A stretch of 64,000 nt of DNA from Pseudomonas sp. FEN (GTDB taxonomy: Bacteria > Pseudomonadota > Gammaproteobacteria > Pseudomonadales > Pseudomonadaceae): assembly GCF_904067045.1 (NCBI RefSeq), contig NZ_CAJFDC010000010.1, positions 1 to 64,000 of the forward strand. Reading direction: 5' to 3'. The position numbers and the translations under genes are program-made. Position 1 is the stretch's first letter. Each line of letters opens with the position of its first letter. Of this stretch, positions 63,819-64,000 are shown in pieces. The notes under the pieces are model-generated. The model worked only from the letters and a program-made list of their open reading frames with translations. It did no database searches and had not been told where the DNA came from.

Positions 63819-64000
63819 ACCCGTTGCGCAAAAAGCGCCTGATCATCATCCTCGCCATTCTGGTCGGCGTCGGCGCGGCCGTGGGCCTGGCCTTGAGCGC
63901 GCTGCAGGAAAATATCAACCTGTTCTACACGCCGACCCAGATCGCCAATGGCGAAGCGCCCCATGACACGCGGATCCGCGCCGGCGGCATGGTGGAGAAG
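63815..64000 (+). CDS. ccmE: Haem chaperone CcmE, truncated by the window end
   Basis: The first 62 residues of CcmE, starting with GTG at 63815 overlapping the ccmD stop (GTGA). [20 protein letters not shown] is the membrane anchor, followed by [17 protein letters not shown] and the start of the OB fold (IRAGGMVE). The haem-binding His lies beyond the window. Confidence 0.95.
   Translation, partial: MNPLRKKRLIIILAILVGVGAAVGLALSALQENINLFYTPTQIANGEAPHDTRIRAGGMVEK

Overview
The window is chromosomal DNA from a Pseudomonas, most likely of the P. fluorescens / P. protegens / P. chlororaphis branch. Support: an EarP plus EF-P pair with the rhamnosylatable Arg32, Pseudomonas-type families (DUF1652, DUF6388, DUF3613), an fliK/flhB-C pair divergent from ccmABCDE, GC-rich codon use, and REP/REPIN repeats. 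I found no tRNA, rRNA, CRISPR array or riboswitch. All functional calls come from reading motifs and gene order; no database search was run.

Layout. (1) 0.2-9.5 kb is an accessory-looking stretch: an HBM-type chemoreceptor, a DinB-fold protein, an SDR, an MFS exporter with its divergent LysR regulator, a LysR/RidA pair and an AraC-type regulator. It carries a MITE-like 176-bp element and two 50-bp remnants resembling IS21-family ends. (2) 9.8-22.4 kb is a complete Flp/Tad pilus locus: two tandem Flp prepilins, prepilin peptidase, an AAA+ ATPase, RcpC/CpaB, a TadG-like protein, two TadE-type pseudopilins, TadZ, TadA, TadB and TadC on the plus strand. The secretin RcpA, the TadD lipoprotein and a DUF3613 protein form a convergent minus-strand operon. 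(3) 22.8-34.8 kb holds a 1258-residue hybrid sensor kinase, LysE/LysR, small Pseudomonas-specific proteins, MFS/LysR, and SDR/dpkA. (4) 34.8-39.6 kb is a two-gene toxin-like unit: a 1293-residue DUF6543-like protein overlapping a 322-residue HEXXH protein. (5) 39.8-51.8 kb is core-like: DUF883, a Gre-family factor, earP, efp, esterase/ohr/ohrR, a TSUP permease, LysR, DUF1127, an AlkX-type glycosylase, type II DAHP synthase and a spermidine-synthase-like protein. (6) 51.9-57.0 kb is a VgrG, a muramidase effector and a LprI-like immunity gene. (7) 57.0-59.4 kb is an AT-rich islet with a haem-oxygenase-like diiron oxidase candidate and a TSUP permease, preceded by a 181-bp segment bounded by perfect 16-bp inverted repeats. 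(8) 59.4-64.0 kb is the FlhB-C/FliK pair and the cytochrome c maturation operon, cut by the window end inside ccmE.

How the parts work together. The Tad genes make, process and secrete Flp fibres. The vgrG-effector-immunity trio is a type VI secretion cargo module whose effector pairs an interrupted, degenerate LytM-like fold with a pesticin-like muramidase. EarP modifies EF-P. OhrR, Ohr and the adjacent esterase form a hydroperoxide-response cluster. The most unusual items are the chimeric effector, the coupled DUF6543/metallopeptidase pair, the AT-rich oxidase/permease islet, and a Shine-Dalgarno-sequestering 18-bp hairpin ahead of the SDR at 33.5 kb.
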